Assembly: GCA_032716605.1 (NCBI GenBank)
Contig: CM064571.1
Location: forward strand, 13,609,262-13,673,261
Direction of reading: 5' to 3'
Length of the DNA stretch: 64,000 bases
DNA from: Paralithodes platypus
Lineage: Eukaryota > Arthropoda > Malacostraca > Decapoda > Lithodidae
Shown: one piece after another, positions 41,516-52,617 of the stretch
Layout: each line of letters opens with the position of its first letter
How positions within the stretch are numbered: the first letter of the stretch is position 1
Notes under the pieces: model-generated
What the model was told of the DNA's origin: nothing
What the model saw: only the letters and a program-made list of their open reading frames with translations
The model's database searches: none
Made by a program: the position numbers and the translations under genes

Positions 41516-44062
41516 TTAACTTTTGTTCTTGCTTACATCATCTTCAACATAAGTCAAAGGTCTGTTGTTCACCCTTAGTTCAACTTCAGCTAGGATTGTT
41601 CTCAAATCATCTTCACTAACTTTACTTTTGTATAGACTTTTCCGAAGACAATTCTTGATTACACCAATTAATCTTTCATAAAATCCTCCCATCCATGGGG
41701 CTCCTGGAGGTATGAACTTCCATTCAATAGCTCTCGTTTCAAGATGGCTCCGTACTAATGGCTCATTGTAGAGTTCTTTGAAGAAGTTAGATGTGGATAC
41801 AAAATTAGATCCATTGTCAGATATAATAGTTTTGGGGCATGATCTTCTTGCTACAAACCTACGGAACAATTGAAGGAAAGTCTTGGCTGACATATCCTTA
41901 GCTAATTCCAGGTGTACGGCTCGAGAGGTAGCGCAAGTAAAGAGACATATGTAGTACTTTCTTGGGATTGCATCTTCAGTGAACGAGAGTGTTATACCTC
42001 CAGTGTAATCAACACCAACTGTATGAAAGGGTTCAATATGTACAACTCTATCTTTCGGTAAAGGTGGAGGTCCTGGTTGTTTCAAGGTCCTTCCCTCGAT
42101 TACCTTGCATACTAGGCAGGTCCTCAGTATACTCTTCACTATTTGTCGACCCTTCGGTATCCAGAATCGAGTTGGAAGCTCTGCTAGAGTGTCTGCAACA
42201 CCGCCATGTAGAACATTCTTATGGGTATCGGTAATCAGAAGAGTGGTGAGCCAAGATTTCCGAGGAAGGAGAATTGGGAATTTGGAGTCCTCGGTCAATT
42301 CACTGTTCTGTAGCCTACCTCTGCACCTTATTATTCTATTATGGTCAAGGAATAGGCCTAAATCTTTTACCAATCCATAAGAAGAGTTATTTCCTTCTGC
42401 AAGATACTTATATTCCTCCTGGTAGCATTTTTTTTTATTTTTTTTTATCCAATACTGTAAACCATCTGGTTCTTCTGCATCAGACTTTACCGCTTTGATA
42501 AACTTAAATACAAGTTTGGTGATATTCAATATTTTTGCCACAGAGGAAAATCTGCTTGCATCAAAGATGGCAGTTTCTTTGGACATTACTTCAGTTGTAA
42601 TTTTGTTAACTCTTATCACATCTTCTTTCTTCGTTGGCCACTTCCCTGGATTACGTAACCAAGAAGGCCCATGAAACCACAGAGGATTAGTTTTCATTTC
42701 AGTAGTAGTCACTCCTCTGGATAGTAAGTCTGCTGGATTTTCCTTTGAAGGTACATGGTGGAAATGATATTGTGAAGCCAGCTCTCTGATATCATTTACC
42801 CTGTTCTTAACATAAGGTATCTTGGAGGCATCATTCTTGATCCATTGTAGAGCCGCTGTATTGTCTGACCATATGTGAACATTGTCTATCTTTAGATCGG
42901 TCAGAGTTTTAAAGATGTAGTGAGCTAGATGTGTGCCTACTTGTAAGGCTGTCAGTTCCATCTGAGGTATTGTCCTTTCTTTCATTGGCGCAACACGAGC
43001 TTTAGATGCCACTAGAACACTCTTCTTCTTACTAACTAGGTAAGCAACTGCTCCATATGCTAGAGTGGAAGCATCACAAAAGATATGTAGATCGTTGTTC
43101 TCATTCACTTCTCCTATTATTCGCGGAATCTTGAATTCTTCTAGTTCTTTCCACTCTTCTTCTAGTTTTCTCCACTCTTCTTTCATATGTTTAGGTAACT
43201 CTTCATTCCAAGGAATTTTCATCTTCCAAGCTTCTCTGACTAACAGTTTTCCTTTGATTGTGATAGGAGTCAAAATACCTAAGGGATCAAAGGCTGTCGA
43301 AACACGAGACAATAATTTCCTTTTGGTTAGAGGAGCTTGCTCCGTTGGCAAGTTTGGCCGTTTTACACTTAAAGTATCCTGCTCAACATGCCAGTTTAAG
43401 CCGAGGATCTTAGTCTCTGCGGGGACTTTATATTCAGGAAATTCCTCCTCTATTGTTAGCTTTAGTTCAGGATCATTTGTTACCCACATTCTCAAAGGCA
43501 TGTTGGCTTTGCTCATTTCAGTATTGGCACTATTGTAGATATTTTGGAGTTCCTCTTTACTGTTGGTTGTTCCTTGATAATTGTCGACATAGAAGCCCTT
43601 TCGAATTATGTCTTTGTAGGCACTTTCGGAATTTCTCAGATGAGTATCCAGAGTCGCTTGAAGAAGAAAGGGGCTACTCGTTGCTCCGAACAATACAGAT
43701 TTGAAGCTATACATTGCCATTTGAGGCTCTTCACTTGGCAGATTATCGTACCACAAAAATCTGGTATAATCTCGATCACTTTCTTGAAGACCAACTTGCA
43801 AAAAGGCTTTACTAATATCTGCAGTGTAAGCAAACTTATTTTGTCTAAACAGCAACAGTGTATCACCTAATTTTTCAGTTAGAGATGGGCCACTCATTAA
43901 ACAATCATTAAGTGAAACACTACCCTTTCTCTTGGCACTACAATTGAACACTATCCGAAGAGGTGTTGTAACACTATCCTTTTTAACACAATGATGAGGA
44001 AGATAATGAGTGTTTTCATTCTTATCTGCGGAGTCAACCTTTTCAATGAAGCCATTTTCCAC
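41516..44062 (-). CDS. pol: BEL1 pol: reverse transcriptase, RNase H, integrase core
   Basis: An 848-residue open frame. RT: YTADISKAFLQVGLQESDRD, RFLWY, then the catalytic-site motif GFYVDNYQGT, where the second Asp of YxDD is Asn. RNase H-like region: FCDASTLAYGAVAYLV and IPQMELTALQVGTHLA. Integrase: zinc-binding CLVCKVIEG, then the DDE core with VGVDYTGGI, IISDNGSNFVS and GGFYERLIG. The first Met is internal; the frame was joined to the upstream protease/A17 part before a 1-base shift near 44130. It ends early at 41516, losing the link to the C-terminal domain. The core is complete, but the protein is not made as a full polyprotein in this copy. Confidence 0.85.
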   Translation of the reverse strand: MENGFIEKVDSADKNENTHYLPHHCVKKDSVTTPLRIVFNCSAKRKGSVSLNDCLMSGPSLTEKLGDTLLLFRQNKFAYTADISKAFLQVGLQESDRDYTRFLWYDNLPSEEPQMAMYSFKSVLFGATSSPFLLQATLDTHLRNSESAYKDIIRKGFYVDNYQGTTNSKEELQNIYNSANTEMSKANMPLRMWVTNDPELKLTIEEEFPEYKVPAETKILGLNWHVEQDTLSVKRPNLPTEQAPLTKRKLLSRVSTAFDPLGILTPITIKGKLLVREAWKMKIPWNEELPKHMKEEWRKLEEEWKELEEFKIPRIIGEVNENNDLHIFCDASTLAYGAVAYLVSKKKSVLVASKARVAPMKERTIPQMELTALQVGTHLAHYIFKTLTDLKIDNVHIWSDNTAALQWIKNDASKIPYVKNRVNDIRELASQYHFHHVPSKENPADLLSRGVTTTEMKTNPLWFHGPSWLRNPGKWPTKKEDVIRVNKITTEVMSKETAIFDASRFSSVAKILNITKLVFKFIKAVKSDAEEPDGLQYWIKKNKKKCYQEEYKYLAEGNNSSYGLVKDLGLFLDHNRIIRCRGRLQNSELTEDSKFPILLPRKSWLTTLLITDTHKNVLHGGVADTLAELPTRFWIPKGRQIVKSILRTCLVCKVIEGRTLKQPGPPPLPKDRVVHIEPFHTVGVDYTGGITLSFTEDAIPRKYYICLFTCATSRAVHLELAKDMSAKTFLQLFRRFVARRSCPKTIISDNGSNFVSTSNFFKELYNEPLVRSHLETRAIEWKFIPPGAPWMGGFYERLIGVIKNCLRKSLYKSKVSEDDLRTILAEVELRVNNRPLTYVEDDVSKNKS

Positions 44063-44129
44063 TTGAGACTTGATGATTTCATCGTAAACATTGAGATTAT
44101 TGTCTTCCTTTAATGAGTTGGTTAGACTC

Positions 44130-44975
44130 TTAATTAAGCTGCCCTAAAGCCATCCCATAATTGTTTGGCAAGGATGGGCAATCCACCTTCCTCGGTAGTC
44201 TGACCCAGTACTGCTTATCATGGTATTGTACCGAATCCAGATAATTCCTGTAAGTTAAACAATCCTCGGGGGCTGGTTTACTGGGATTAATGCCGATTGT
44301 GTCCAGATCCCACAACTTGTGTATGGGTATTTGTTCCTCTTCCATAATTTGGCTAACTTCAGTAGGAGAAATTTCTGTACACAGTCTGGCTACCACAGCG
44401 GTGGTTTTCCGTTTGTTCATTTCATCACTTGCAATTTTTCCATATATTAGATAACCTCCAGAGCTACTGCACAGTTATACATTATCAATTTCCGTAAGAC
44501 CATTTATAAACTCTCCATAGTAATCACTTCCTACAACCACATCAATTCCTTCAACTAGGTCACTTCTTATAAACTTATCAGCCAGTTTAGCTCCTCTAGA
44601 CCTCAATTTTGTGGCAGTTTTACAGAGACCAGGAATGGATATTTTATCAGGAAGGTCCTCCATTACATCAGCAATAATTCGCTTTCGTTGATTTCCCCAC
44701 TTAACCACTACTTTAACCATATCATATCTCTCATAATCACGAGTGAATAAGAATTCAGACACTGACAGTTCCTTGTGGCCACAGATTGTCAGGTCTAATT
44801 TCTCAGCCAAACTGCGCTTAATGAAGCTAACTTGGGGTCCCTGATCAAAGAAAGCTCGGACTTCTGCGTTGGATTTATTTCTCCTGTTTGAGTCACTGAT
44901 GATCACTGTGCTTGTTGGTAAGGCTGTGGAGCTGGTCTGAGTGTTTCCTTTAACCGACAGTACAGTTTGTTGCAC
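44130..44975 (-). pseudogene. BEL1 protease (DUF1758-like) and linker, frameshifted
   Basis: Frame 44975-44475 carries AFFDQGPQVSFIKRSLAEKL, the BEL/Pao form of the aspartic protease active site (D-Q-G where retroviruses have D-T/S-G), followed by VVVGSDYYGEFI. Frame 44420-44130 has the segment IPIHKLWDLDTIGINPSK and LPNNYGMALGQLN that precedes the RT in these elements (Peptidase_A17 region). At least two frame breaks separate them from each other and from the RT frame. Confidence 0.78.
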
Positions 44976-46091
44976 CGTTTCCTTTGTTGTATGTGGTTTG
45001 TTTGCTGGGTTTTTGCTTTCCCTTTATCGACACAGCATAAAGCTGAATGGTGATTTCCTTTTTTACACCTGTTACACATTCTTATTTCTGTTGGACAACT
45101 AGAGTATTCATGTTTTGCACTGAGACATCTTGTACATCTTTTGAGTTCTAAAAGTCGCGCTCTCCTTTTTGCTAAGGTGTTATAGAACTCACAATCGCTA
45201 GATAGATGTTCTTTGTCACAGTACACGCAATTGAAATTCCTTTTAGGGTTTGCTTTTGTCTTCTTATCGCTCGACTTAATTCCTTTGGAGAAGTATGAAC
45301 CAATTTCTTTGGTATCCTCTCGTTGTTTATGTGCTTGCTGATGACTGATGTGAGCCTCTGACCTTTTGTTATTCACTTTGGTTAAGTCTTCTACTTCCAT
45401 GTGTGTAACAAAATCTCTTATACCTTCATTTAACTGATCAATTGTAAAGAAGTTTTTTCCATATTTGAGGTATAACTGCCTTACTGTTACACTTGGAAGT
45501 TTCCTCTGAAAGATAGCTGCAACCATCCACTCACAGCAGGCGTATTCATGTTTATTTGCAAGACTTCTTGTCATGTTGAGCATCGATACTCTGAACTTCT
45601 TAAGCTCAGATTTAGTAGGGTGTGGAGAATCTAAATCCATCATTTTGTAAAATATTGCTCTTTTCAATCTTTCTTTGTCGCCGTAGGTCTCCTTTAATAT
45701 ATCAAGAGCATTTGTATAGTTATCTGAAGTGGAAGACAGTTCTTGTATTAGCTGTAAAGCGCTTCCTTACAGTTGCGACTTCAAGTACTGTAGCTTCATT
45801 ACAGGCTCCAAGTCTGCTCTTGAACCTACCTGGGACTGAAACTGATCAAGAAATGATTCATATTCTGTGTATTCTCCAGAAAATACAGGTAGACTAATAG
45901 CAGGAAGCCTAGGCCTGCTCGTGGCTGCGGAATGTTCTTTCATCTTTGAAATATTACTTTCCGAGTCTATTGCTCCATACATTCCGCTACTTTAGCTTGA
46001 TATGTCTCCCATACTTCATAGTAATCATTTTGAGCCTTCTCAATTTATTTTTCGACTTCTTCTCCTCCTTCAAGTAATTTGGCTTCAAGAG
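44903..46091 (-). pseudogene. gag: BEL1 gag, second part (after BEL2 insertion), with zinc knuckles
   Basis: Continues the gag begun at 53597 on the far side of BEL2. Recognisable: LPVFSGEYTEYESFLDQFQ (DUF1759-type capsid region, about 45880), MLNMTRSLANKHEYACCEWM (about 45570), and zinc knuckles CVYCDKEHLSSDCEFY, CTRCLSAKHEYSSC and CNRCKKGNHHSALC (about 45225-45020). Stops near 46047 and 45975 and a frame change near 45770 break it. It overlaps the protease frame at 44903-44975, as in many retroelements. Confidence 0.8.
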
Positions 46092-46096
46092 TGTTA

Positions 46097-46892
46097 TATC
46101 GTATAAATACGATAGAATATGACTTTTGTGATCTCGTATGTCTCTGTGACGTCACGATCTCTCCTACAGCACGACGTAGGACGAGTAGATCGTATATTAT
46201 AAGATTGTAAATAAGTTAAGTTATAAAAGGCCTAATATGCTATTAAGCAATATTGCCATGGTCTTATGTAGTATATATGAATGTATCGTATATATTAATA
46301 TAATTTATCGTATAGAGCAACCTAAATGCGGTACGATAATTTGGGCTCCTGGCGGTTTGCCAAGGCAGCAAGGTGTGCTTTTGAGGTACGCCAGAGCCTT
46401 CACGAACACCAACCAGTTAACATCTAAATTTTCCGCCCTCAGTTGATCGAGCTTTTGTGCCTCTAATCACAATACACATACAGCAATACACTCAGCTACA
46501 CCATCACGACGCTCTCATCGACATCATGACTGACTGATAGATAAGCATAAATTATAATAATCATGTCCATTCCCATGTAATCATTTATTCTTTCTTTAAC
46601 TTGACTCGAGTCTTGGGACCGAAGTCTCGTTCCCCATTGTCCACCGCCATATTGGGTAAAACGTTCTCCCTTGCCTCATTGCCACGTGGAACTATTGGTG
46701 AGTTAATTCCTGGCTAATATTAACCCTTATAACCTTACCCTATATATACATTTATTATGTGAGACCTTTGGATATAAATTAGCTTGTTTCAGATTGAATT
46801 CAATTTAGATATAGAGTAGTTTTCATTTAGATTGATTTTATTTGATTCATTATAGCTTAGTAATATTTAACTTCCATTGATAGTTTACCACA
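46097..46892 (+). repeat. BEL2 5' LTR
   Basis: Begins near TATCGTATAAATACG and ends GATAGTTTACCACA at 46892. A 69-codon open frame (46237-46446) occurs in both LTRs but has no domain and is not treated as a gene. A TATAAATA-like sequence lies at its very start. The 5' edge is uncertain by 2-3 bases because the duplication and the LTR start look alike. Confidence 0.92.
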
Positions 46893-46893
46893 T

Positions 46894-46911
46894 TGGTGCC
46901 CAGACCCGGGA
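46894..46911 (+). promoter_or_regulatory. BEL2 primer-binding site
   Basis: TGGTGCCCAGACCCGGGA lies one base after the LTR end. TGG plus a sequence complementary to a tRNA acceptor and T arm is the standard minus-strand primer site; the exact tRNA is not identified here. Confidence 0.85.
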
Positions 46912-46940
46912 TTTAGCTACCAGTAAGGGATTTTAAGGCA

Positions 46941-47087
46941 ATGAACAAGGGGACATATAACAGGATGCAGGAACAACTCTATGATAAACTGGCAAGGCTA
47001 GCCAAGCGATGGTTAGAGCCGGAATGCAGGGTCACATCGTTGCACCTGCCCAAGTTCTGCATCCCACCCATCATCTTTCCCCAATAA
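46941..47087 (+). other. Small upstream ORF in the BEL2 leader (48 codons)
   Basis: ATG at 46941 opens a 48-codon frame (MNKGTYNRMQEQLYDKLARL..) that ends TAA at 47087, before the gag-pol ATG at 47303. It is basic and amphipathic at its N-terminus. It might modulate translation, or it might be a degenerate gag N-terminus. There is no other evidence that it is translated. Confidence 0.3.
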
Positions 47088-47302
47088 TTTTCTTTTCCGT
47101 TTCAGACTTCCTGTGACATATGACCTGACCTATCATTTTTTCTTGTTCAATATGATCCATTAGTAGGTATTGCTATTTAGTGTACTATTGTTTCTCCATA
47201 ACATAGAAGTCCGCCGGTTGGCGTCTCTTAATTAGACTATTATTTGGCCGTTGTCTTTGTAACGTAATATTTAGATACATAGCCTATAGGCTTGCATGCA
47301 AA

Positions 47303-50300
47303 ATGGATAAAGACCATAAAGAGACACCGTCTAGTGGGGTGCTAAGCAAAGCCCCTAAAAATCAAAGGGCGGGACTTCGGGGAGTATTAAATAGGCTAAT
47401 TGTGGACTTAAACACTTTCATCACTACTGCTGATCTAGAGGAATTGGAGGCTAGATTAGATAACGTCCAGGCTACCCACGGTCGTATTACGGCTCTGAGT
47501 GAGGTGATTGTGGCTGACATAATAGAGGAGGAAGAGATAGTTACAGAGTGTGATAATCGCCCCCTCTATGACGAACCTGTCTTTAGAGCGAAGTGCCTAT
47601 TACAGCGTGCTGTCGCAAGTAAGAAGGGAGGCGATAATGAGGCCCATAGAAGGGCTGACCCAAAACATACTGTACACCTCCCAAAGCTCAATCTTCCTAC
47701 ATTTGGGGGCAAGTTAACCGAGTGGTTAGCTTTCTGGGATGTATTTCGATCTACGGTTCATGAATCCTCTTTGGATAATGTCCGCAAGTTTCACTATCTG
47801 AAGGGACAAATGGAAGGAGAGGCCTTACATTTAATAGAGGGTTTTGCAGTAGTGGGTGGTAGTTATCTTGAAGCGGTACACTTATTAGAGTCCACATACG
47901 GGGATAGAGAGCAGTTGAAGATGGCCCATGTCGTTGCCTTGTTGGGGCTCGCAGAACCACAGTATAAGGTTGATGAGTTGACAAACTTCAGGGCAAATAT
48001 GGAGTGCCATACTCGATCGCTAGACACCCTAGGGCTTACCACGCAGGAAATGATAGTCATTATCTTGCGTCAGAAGCTTCCTATGGCAATACTTGATAAG
48101 GTAAGATCATTTGAGCTGGGGGAGTTCAAAACTCAGTTCAGCAAGGAGATCAATAATCTACAGTTGAACAAAGGGAGAATGTATGTGTCGGGAGGGAGTG
48201 AGAATGTGGAGAAGAGGGGAACAATAAGCATGACAGTGGGGACTAAAGTAAAGAAAGAGGGTGTGTATAAGAAACCTGCTCAGATTCTATGTAAGCTATG
48301 TAACAACAAACATAAATGGAGTTTCTGCGTAAAATACCCAACAAATGAGACAAAACTAGCACAGGTGAAAAGATTGAAGCTATGTGTAGGTTGTCTAAGT
48401 GGGGAACATGGTAAGCAGGGACAATGTACTGCTACATACTTAAGGCCCTGTCGCCACTGCAAAGGACATCACTTTGATAAGTTGTGTCCTACAGCAGATA
48501 AAGTCAAAGACGTCAATACAGAGGGTACTACAACTGTGACACTAGGTAGCACGCAAGACACCACTATATTGCCCACAATACAGATTCCCATGGAAGGTAA
48601 TGACAGTAACAAAGTTTGTCGGGTACTTCTAGATCAAGGGTCTCAACGTTCCTTTATAAAGAGGTCTGTACTAGTGGGACTGAAGCACCGAATTGTAGGG
48701 GCTGAGACTCTTCGATTACAGGGCTTCACAGGGGTTACTGATAAACAAGACTACGAGATAGCGGAGATTTCATATTTCTATCGTAAAAACCGGTACTTTA
48801 TGACTTGTATCGTAGTAGACACCCTACCAGAATATGTATCTGTGGGTGTGAAGAAGGTGGAACACGCATTACGTAGCAAGGGGGTTAACTTGTCAGATCC
48901 CATGGGAAATCAGAGTGAGGTGCATGTTCTACTTGGTGTGGATCATTATTATGAAGTAGTATACCCTGGATTTAAAAAGATGTGTGGTGTAATTTTAATC
49001 CCCACTAAATTTGGATACTGCATGAGCGGAAAGGTGCATACTACACAGTCAAAGGTCCTGGTCGACACGGTCTCGATATATAGAGTCAATGTAACCGCGG
49101 CAGAGGAGTTGGGAAGGGAGGATTCCCAACCTAGTGACCCTAAGATGGCTGCCGAGTTCGACCTGGAACGACTGTGGAGATTGGATCACATAGGCATTAA
49201 TCCTATGGAGACTGATTATGACTCGGAAGTTGCTCTACAAAGGTTTGACGAGTCTGTGTGCTACTGTGCCTCAGACAAGCAATATAAAGTTAGTTTACCC
49301 TGGAAGAACAGTGAGATAAACCTGCCTACCAACTATGGTTTGGCATTAGGTCGCTTGCGCGCATTGCAGCGGAAATTGTCTAACGAACCGAGCACGCGCC
49401 AGGCGTATGACGATGTATTTCGGAGTTATGAGGATAGGGGCTTTATAGAGAGAGTCAATGTCAAGGAACCGTGTAAGAAGGGTAGGGTTCACTATCTGGC
49501 CCATCATGGGGTAAGGAAAGACAGCGTCATCACACCAATACGGGTGGTGTATGACTGTTCTGCCCACCAAGGACAACAACCCAGTCTAAATGACTGCCTG
49601 TTGACAGGTCCGTCCATGGTGTCGGACCTGTCCCAACATCTATTGCGGTTTAGGCTGGGGAAGTATGCCTATACCAGTGACATCGAGAAAGCATTCTTGA
49701 TGGTCAAGCTAAAGGAGGAAGATAGAGATGTTACCCGCTTTCTTTGGTTTGGCGACATTAGCGACTCTGAAAGTCCCATCATAATATACCGTTTTCGGGT
49801 TGTACTCTTTGGGGCCACTTGCTCGCAGTTTTTGTTAAATGCCACAATCAGAAAACATCTAGCTGACACTCATGAGGACACAAGTAAACTATCTCGCGGA
49901 TTATACATTGACAATTTGCAGGGTACTAGTGATAGTCAAGATGATTTGTTATATGCATACTGGCAAGCACGCAGATTGTTTGCGGATGCACATCTATTTC
50001 TCCGCGAGTGGGTTACTAATAGTGAAGATCTTCAGAGTTTAATACAGGTGGATGGTACGGCATCTCTTAACCAGGAAAAGTCCAGAAATTTGGGGATGAT
50101 CTGGCAACCTAAACATGACATACTAACTTTTCAAACAAGGTCTTTTGCTCAGCAGACAGGAGCGCACACAAAAAGAAGTCTGTTGAGCAAAGTTGCGCAA
50201 TTTTTTGATCCTTTGGGTCTAGCATTACCCGTTACCATAAGAGCTAGGATTCTAATGCAGGAAGTTTGGAGACGTAAGATAGGATGGGATGACAGTTTGC

Positions 50301-52591
50301 CCGAGGACCTGAATGACCAAGGGACATTGTTGTTGAATGAATATGCCATCCTATGTACTAAACCTATACCTCGTAAAGTGGCGGCGTTCGGTGACGTTAC
50401 GTTACACACGTTTTGCGATGCTAGCGCCACGGCATACGGGGTAGCCATATATGTTGTTACTTCATTTGGGGCACATTTAGTTACAGCCCGGGCCAAGGTA
50501 GCCCCGGTTAAAAAGGTAACTATCCCTAAAATGGAATTGACTGCCATGCTGCTATTAGCACGTCTGGTGCAACATGTACGCGCAGCATACGAGAGCGAAT
50601 TAAATATTGAAATCGTTCATGTATGGTGCGATAGTCAGGTCGCACTCAACTGGATACATAGCAAGAAGTCTCTGCCAGTTTATGTGCGGAATAGGGTAGA
50701 TGAGATTAGAGCCCTTTTGCCAGACGTTGCTTATCATTATGTAAATACAAAAGAAAACCCTAGTGATCTCATAACTAGGGGTATAACGGCTAGCCAGTTA
50801 ATGAAGTCTGAATTGTGGTGGCATGGTCCAAAGTGGCTGCTCCATGAAAGTGAATGGATGATATGGCATGCTGTTGGTGAGGGACTTCTGCCACTGGAAA
50901 CAGTGGCAGTTACGGCCCAACCAAATGAGCCACCGGGTCCTATCATAAAGTGGGCAAGATTCGGTGACTATAATAAATTAGTCAGAGTTGTAGCTTGGGT
51001 GGTGCAATATGTATCCAATCTCAAGCTTAAAGTAACGGGCCAACTCTGCAACAGGGGTCACAACATTGATGCTCGTGAATTTAAAGCAGCTGAAGTAACT
51101 TTGATCAAATGGGTTCAAATAGAAACCTTTTCCAATGAATTAGAATCCTTGAAAGGCTCGAATAAGACATTAATGCCTAATATAGTGCGTCAACTAAGGT
51201 TGCACCTAGACAATGGCCTCATCAGGTGTGAGGGTCGCCTGAAGTGGTCGGGTGTACCAGACGGCACAAACCGACCTATACTTATGCCAACAAGACATCA
51301 CGTTACTGATCTATTGATCATACGTGCACATAGGGAAGTAAAACACTACAGGGTATGTCATATTATATTAAATTTACGTCTCACATGGTGGATACCCAGA
51401 GTTCAACAAGTAGCTCGACGCGTAGTGAGAAAGTGTGTAATATGCCAGAGACTAAAGGGTAAACCATATGCAACTGGACCAGCTCCACCTCTACCTGAAT
51501 GCCGTGTAAAGCACGTAGAACCTTTCAAAGCGGTAGGATTAGATTACACAGGGGCATTGAAGACAAGGGAGCATGAGAAGGTTTATATATTATTGTTTAC
51601 CTGTGCGACGTCTCGAGCGGTACACCTAGAACTATGTGATAATATGTCTAGCGAAGAATTTATGCTGGCGTTCAGACGGTTTTGTGCCCGTCGTTCATTC
51701 CCTCAACTCATTCTTAGCGACAATGCTCCCACTTATGTCCAAGCATCAAAATATCTAAAGGATACGAGTAGTGATCCTACTTTCATCACTTTTTTGGGAG
51801 AGAAGAAGTGCGAATGGAGGTTCATTCCAGTTAAGGCACCTTGGTTTGGTGGAATGTGGGAACGATGTGTCGGCATAGTAAAGTCAGGACTAAGAGCGGT
51901 TGTAGGACTTGCTCTATTAAAGAAGAGTAAGCTGACGACAGTCCTCACAGAGATAGAGGCAGTCGTGAATGATCGCCCGCTTACATATGTGTACACCGGC
52001 CTGCAAGAACCACTACCATTAACGCAAGCTCACTTGCTATATGGAAAACCATTGACTGCGTTTCCATCTGATTTTCAGTCCATAGTAGAGTTAGAGGATC
52101 CCTCGTTGTACTCTGAGGTAGCGGTGTCTAAGAGATACCAGTATATATCCAGGATAATCGAGGATTTTAGGAAACGGTGGATTAGTGAATATCTGCTAGC
52201 ATTGAGGGAAAGGAGTGTTACTCCCTCTGGTAGACCAACGGCACCTACAGTTGGCGAAGTTGTTTTAATTAAAGAAGATAGTCCTCGTTTATACTGGAAA
52301 TTAGGCCGCGTATTGGAGGTATATAAGGGGGCAGACTCTGTAGAGCGGGTGGCGCTATTGAAGACAGCCACTGGAACTACTGTTCGTCCTATCGCACGTT
52401 TGTACGCTTTGGAGCTCGATTCCGCATTGCAATCTGAGGCTCCACCTGTTATTGCTGGGTCCGAGGATTCTCAAAGGAACGACTCACCTCTTACTGATGG
52501 TGATCATTCTCGGACCGGGACGCGTCCCAGACGCGCTGCTGCTGGCGCCGTCGACTTGTGGCGTCAGAAGATAGCCTCTGGGCAACTTTAG
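47303..52591 (+). CDS. gag-pol: BEL2 gag-pol polyprotein, 1762 residues
   Basis: One open frame. Gag: the DUF1759-like capsid region around LPKLNLPTFGGKLTEWLAFW (from about residue 125), then three Cys/His knuckles from residue 330 (CKLCNNKHKWSFC, CVGCLSGEHGKQGQC, CRHCKGHHFDKLC). Protease: LLDQGSQRSFIKR with the active Asp at 444. RT: YTSDIEKAF (Asp 793) and GLYIDNLQGT (868-871, again N for the second D of YxDD). RNase H-like: TFCDASATAYGVAIYV (Asp 1039). Integrase: Cys pair near CVICQRLKG, then the catalytic triad in GLDYTG (D1414), LSDNAP (D1473) and MWERC (E1520). The C-terminal DUF5641-like domain ends RPIARLYALE, followed by a short acidic/basic tail. Length and order match a full BEL/Pao polyprotein. 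No frame break. Retroelement proteins act in cytoplasmic particles, and integrase acts in the nucleus. Confidence 0.95.
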   Translation: MDKDHKETPSSGVLSKAPKNQRAGLRGVLNRLIVDLNTFITTADLEELEARLDNVQATHGRITALSEVIVADIIEEEEIVTECDNRPLYDEPVFRAKCLLQRAVASKKGGDNEAHRRADPKHTVHLPKLNLPTFGGKLTEWLAFWDVFRSTVHESSLDNVRKFHYLKGQMEGEALHLIEGFAVVGGSYLEAVHLLESTYGDREQLKMAHVVALLGLAEPQYKVDELTNFRANMECHTRSLDTLGLTTQEMIVIILRQKLPMAILDKVRSFELGEFKTQFSKEINNLQLNKGRMYVSGGSENVEKRGTISMTVGTKVKKEGVYKKPAQILCKLCNNKHKWSFCVKYPTNETKLAQVKRLKLCVGCLSGEHGKQGQCTATYLRPCRHCKGHHFDKLCPTADKVKDVNTEGTTTVTLGSTQDTTILPTIQIPMEGNDSNKVCRVLLDQGSQRSFIKRSVLVGLKHRIVGAETLRLQGFTGVTDKQDYEIAEISYFYRKNRYFMTCIVVDTLPEYVSVGVKKVEHALRSKGVNLSDPMGNQSEVHVLLGVDHYYEVVYPGFKKMCGVILIPTKFGYCMSGKVHTTQSKVLVDTVSIYRVNVTAAEELGREDSQPSDPKMAAEFDLERLWRLDHIGINPMETDYDSEVALQRFDESVCYCASDKQYKVSLPWKNSEINLPTNYGLALGRLRALQRKLSNEPSTRQAYDDVFRSYEDRGFIERVNVKEPCKKGRVHYLAHHGVRKDSVITPIRVVYDCSAHQGQQPSLNDCLLTGPSMVSDLSQHLLRFRLGKYAYTSDIEKAFLMVKLKEEDRDVTRFLWFGDISDSESPIIIYRFRVVLFGATCSQFLLNATIRKHLADTHEDTSKLSRGLYIDNLQGTSDSQDDLLYAYWQARRLFADAHLFLREWVTNSEDLQSLIQVDGTASLNQEKSRNLGMIWQPKHDILTFQTRSFAQQTGAHTKRSLLSKVAQFFDPLGLALPVTIRARILMQEVWRRKIGWDDSLPEDLNDQGTLLLNEYAILCTKPIPRKVAAFGDVTLHTFCDASATAYGVAIYVVTSFGAHLVTARAKVAPVKKVTIPKMELTAMLLLARLVQHVRAAYESELNIEIVHVWCDSQVALNWIHSKKSLPVYVRNRVDEIRALLPDVAYHYVNTKENPSDLITRGITASQLMKSELWWHGPKWLLHESEWMIWHAVGEGLLPLETVAVTAQPNEPPGPIIKWARFGDYNKLVRVVAWVVQYVSNLKLKVTGQLCNRGHNIDAREFKAAEVTLIKWVQIETFSNELESLKGSNKTLMPNIVRQLRLHLDNGLIRCEGRLKWSGVPDGTNRPILMPTRHHVTDLLIIRAHREVKHYRVCHIILNLRLTWWIPRVQQVARRVVRKCVICQRLKGKPYATGPAPPLPECRVKHVEPFKAVGLDYTGALKTREHEKVYILLFTCATSRAVHLELCDNMSSEEFMLAFRRFCARRSFPQLILSDNAPTYVQASKYLKDTSSDPTFITFLGEKKCEWRFIPVKAPWFGGMWERCVGIVKSGLRAVVGLALLKKSKLTTVLTEIEAVVNDRPLTYVYTGLQEPLPLTQAHLLYGKPLTAFPSDFQSIVELEDPSLYSEVAVSKRYQYISRIIEDFRKRWISEYLLALRERSVTPSGRPTAPTVGEVVLIKEDSPRLYWKLGRVLEVYKGADSVERVALLKTATGTTVRPIARLYALELDSALQSEAPPVIAGSEDSQRNDSPLTDGDHSRTGTRPRRAAAGAVDLWRQKIASGQL

Positions 52592-52617
52592 GTTTAAGGT
52601 GGGGTTCAGGTCTTTTT

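Noticed and set aside
46237..46446. 69-codon frame repeated at 52771-52980
   Set aside because: It lies in both BEL2 LTRs and is conserved only because the LTRs are; no domain and no start evidence.
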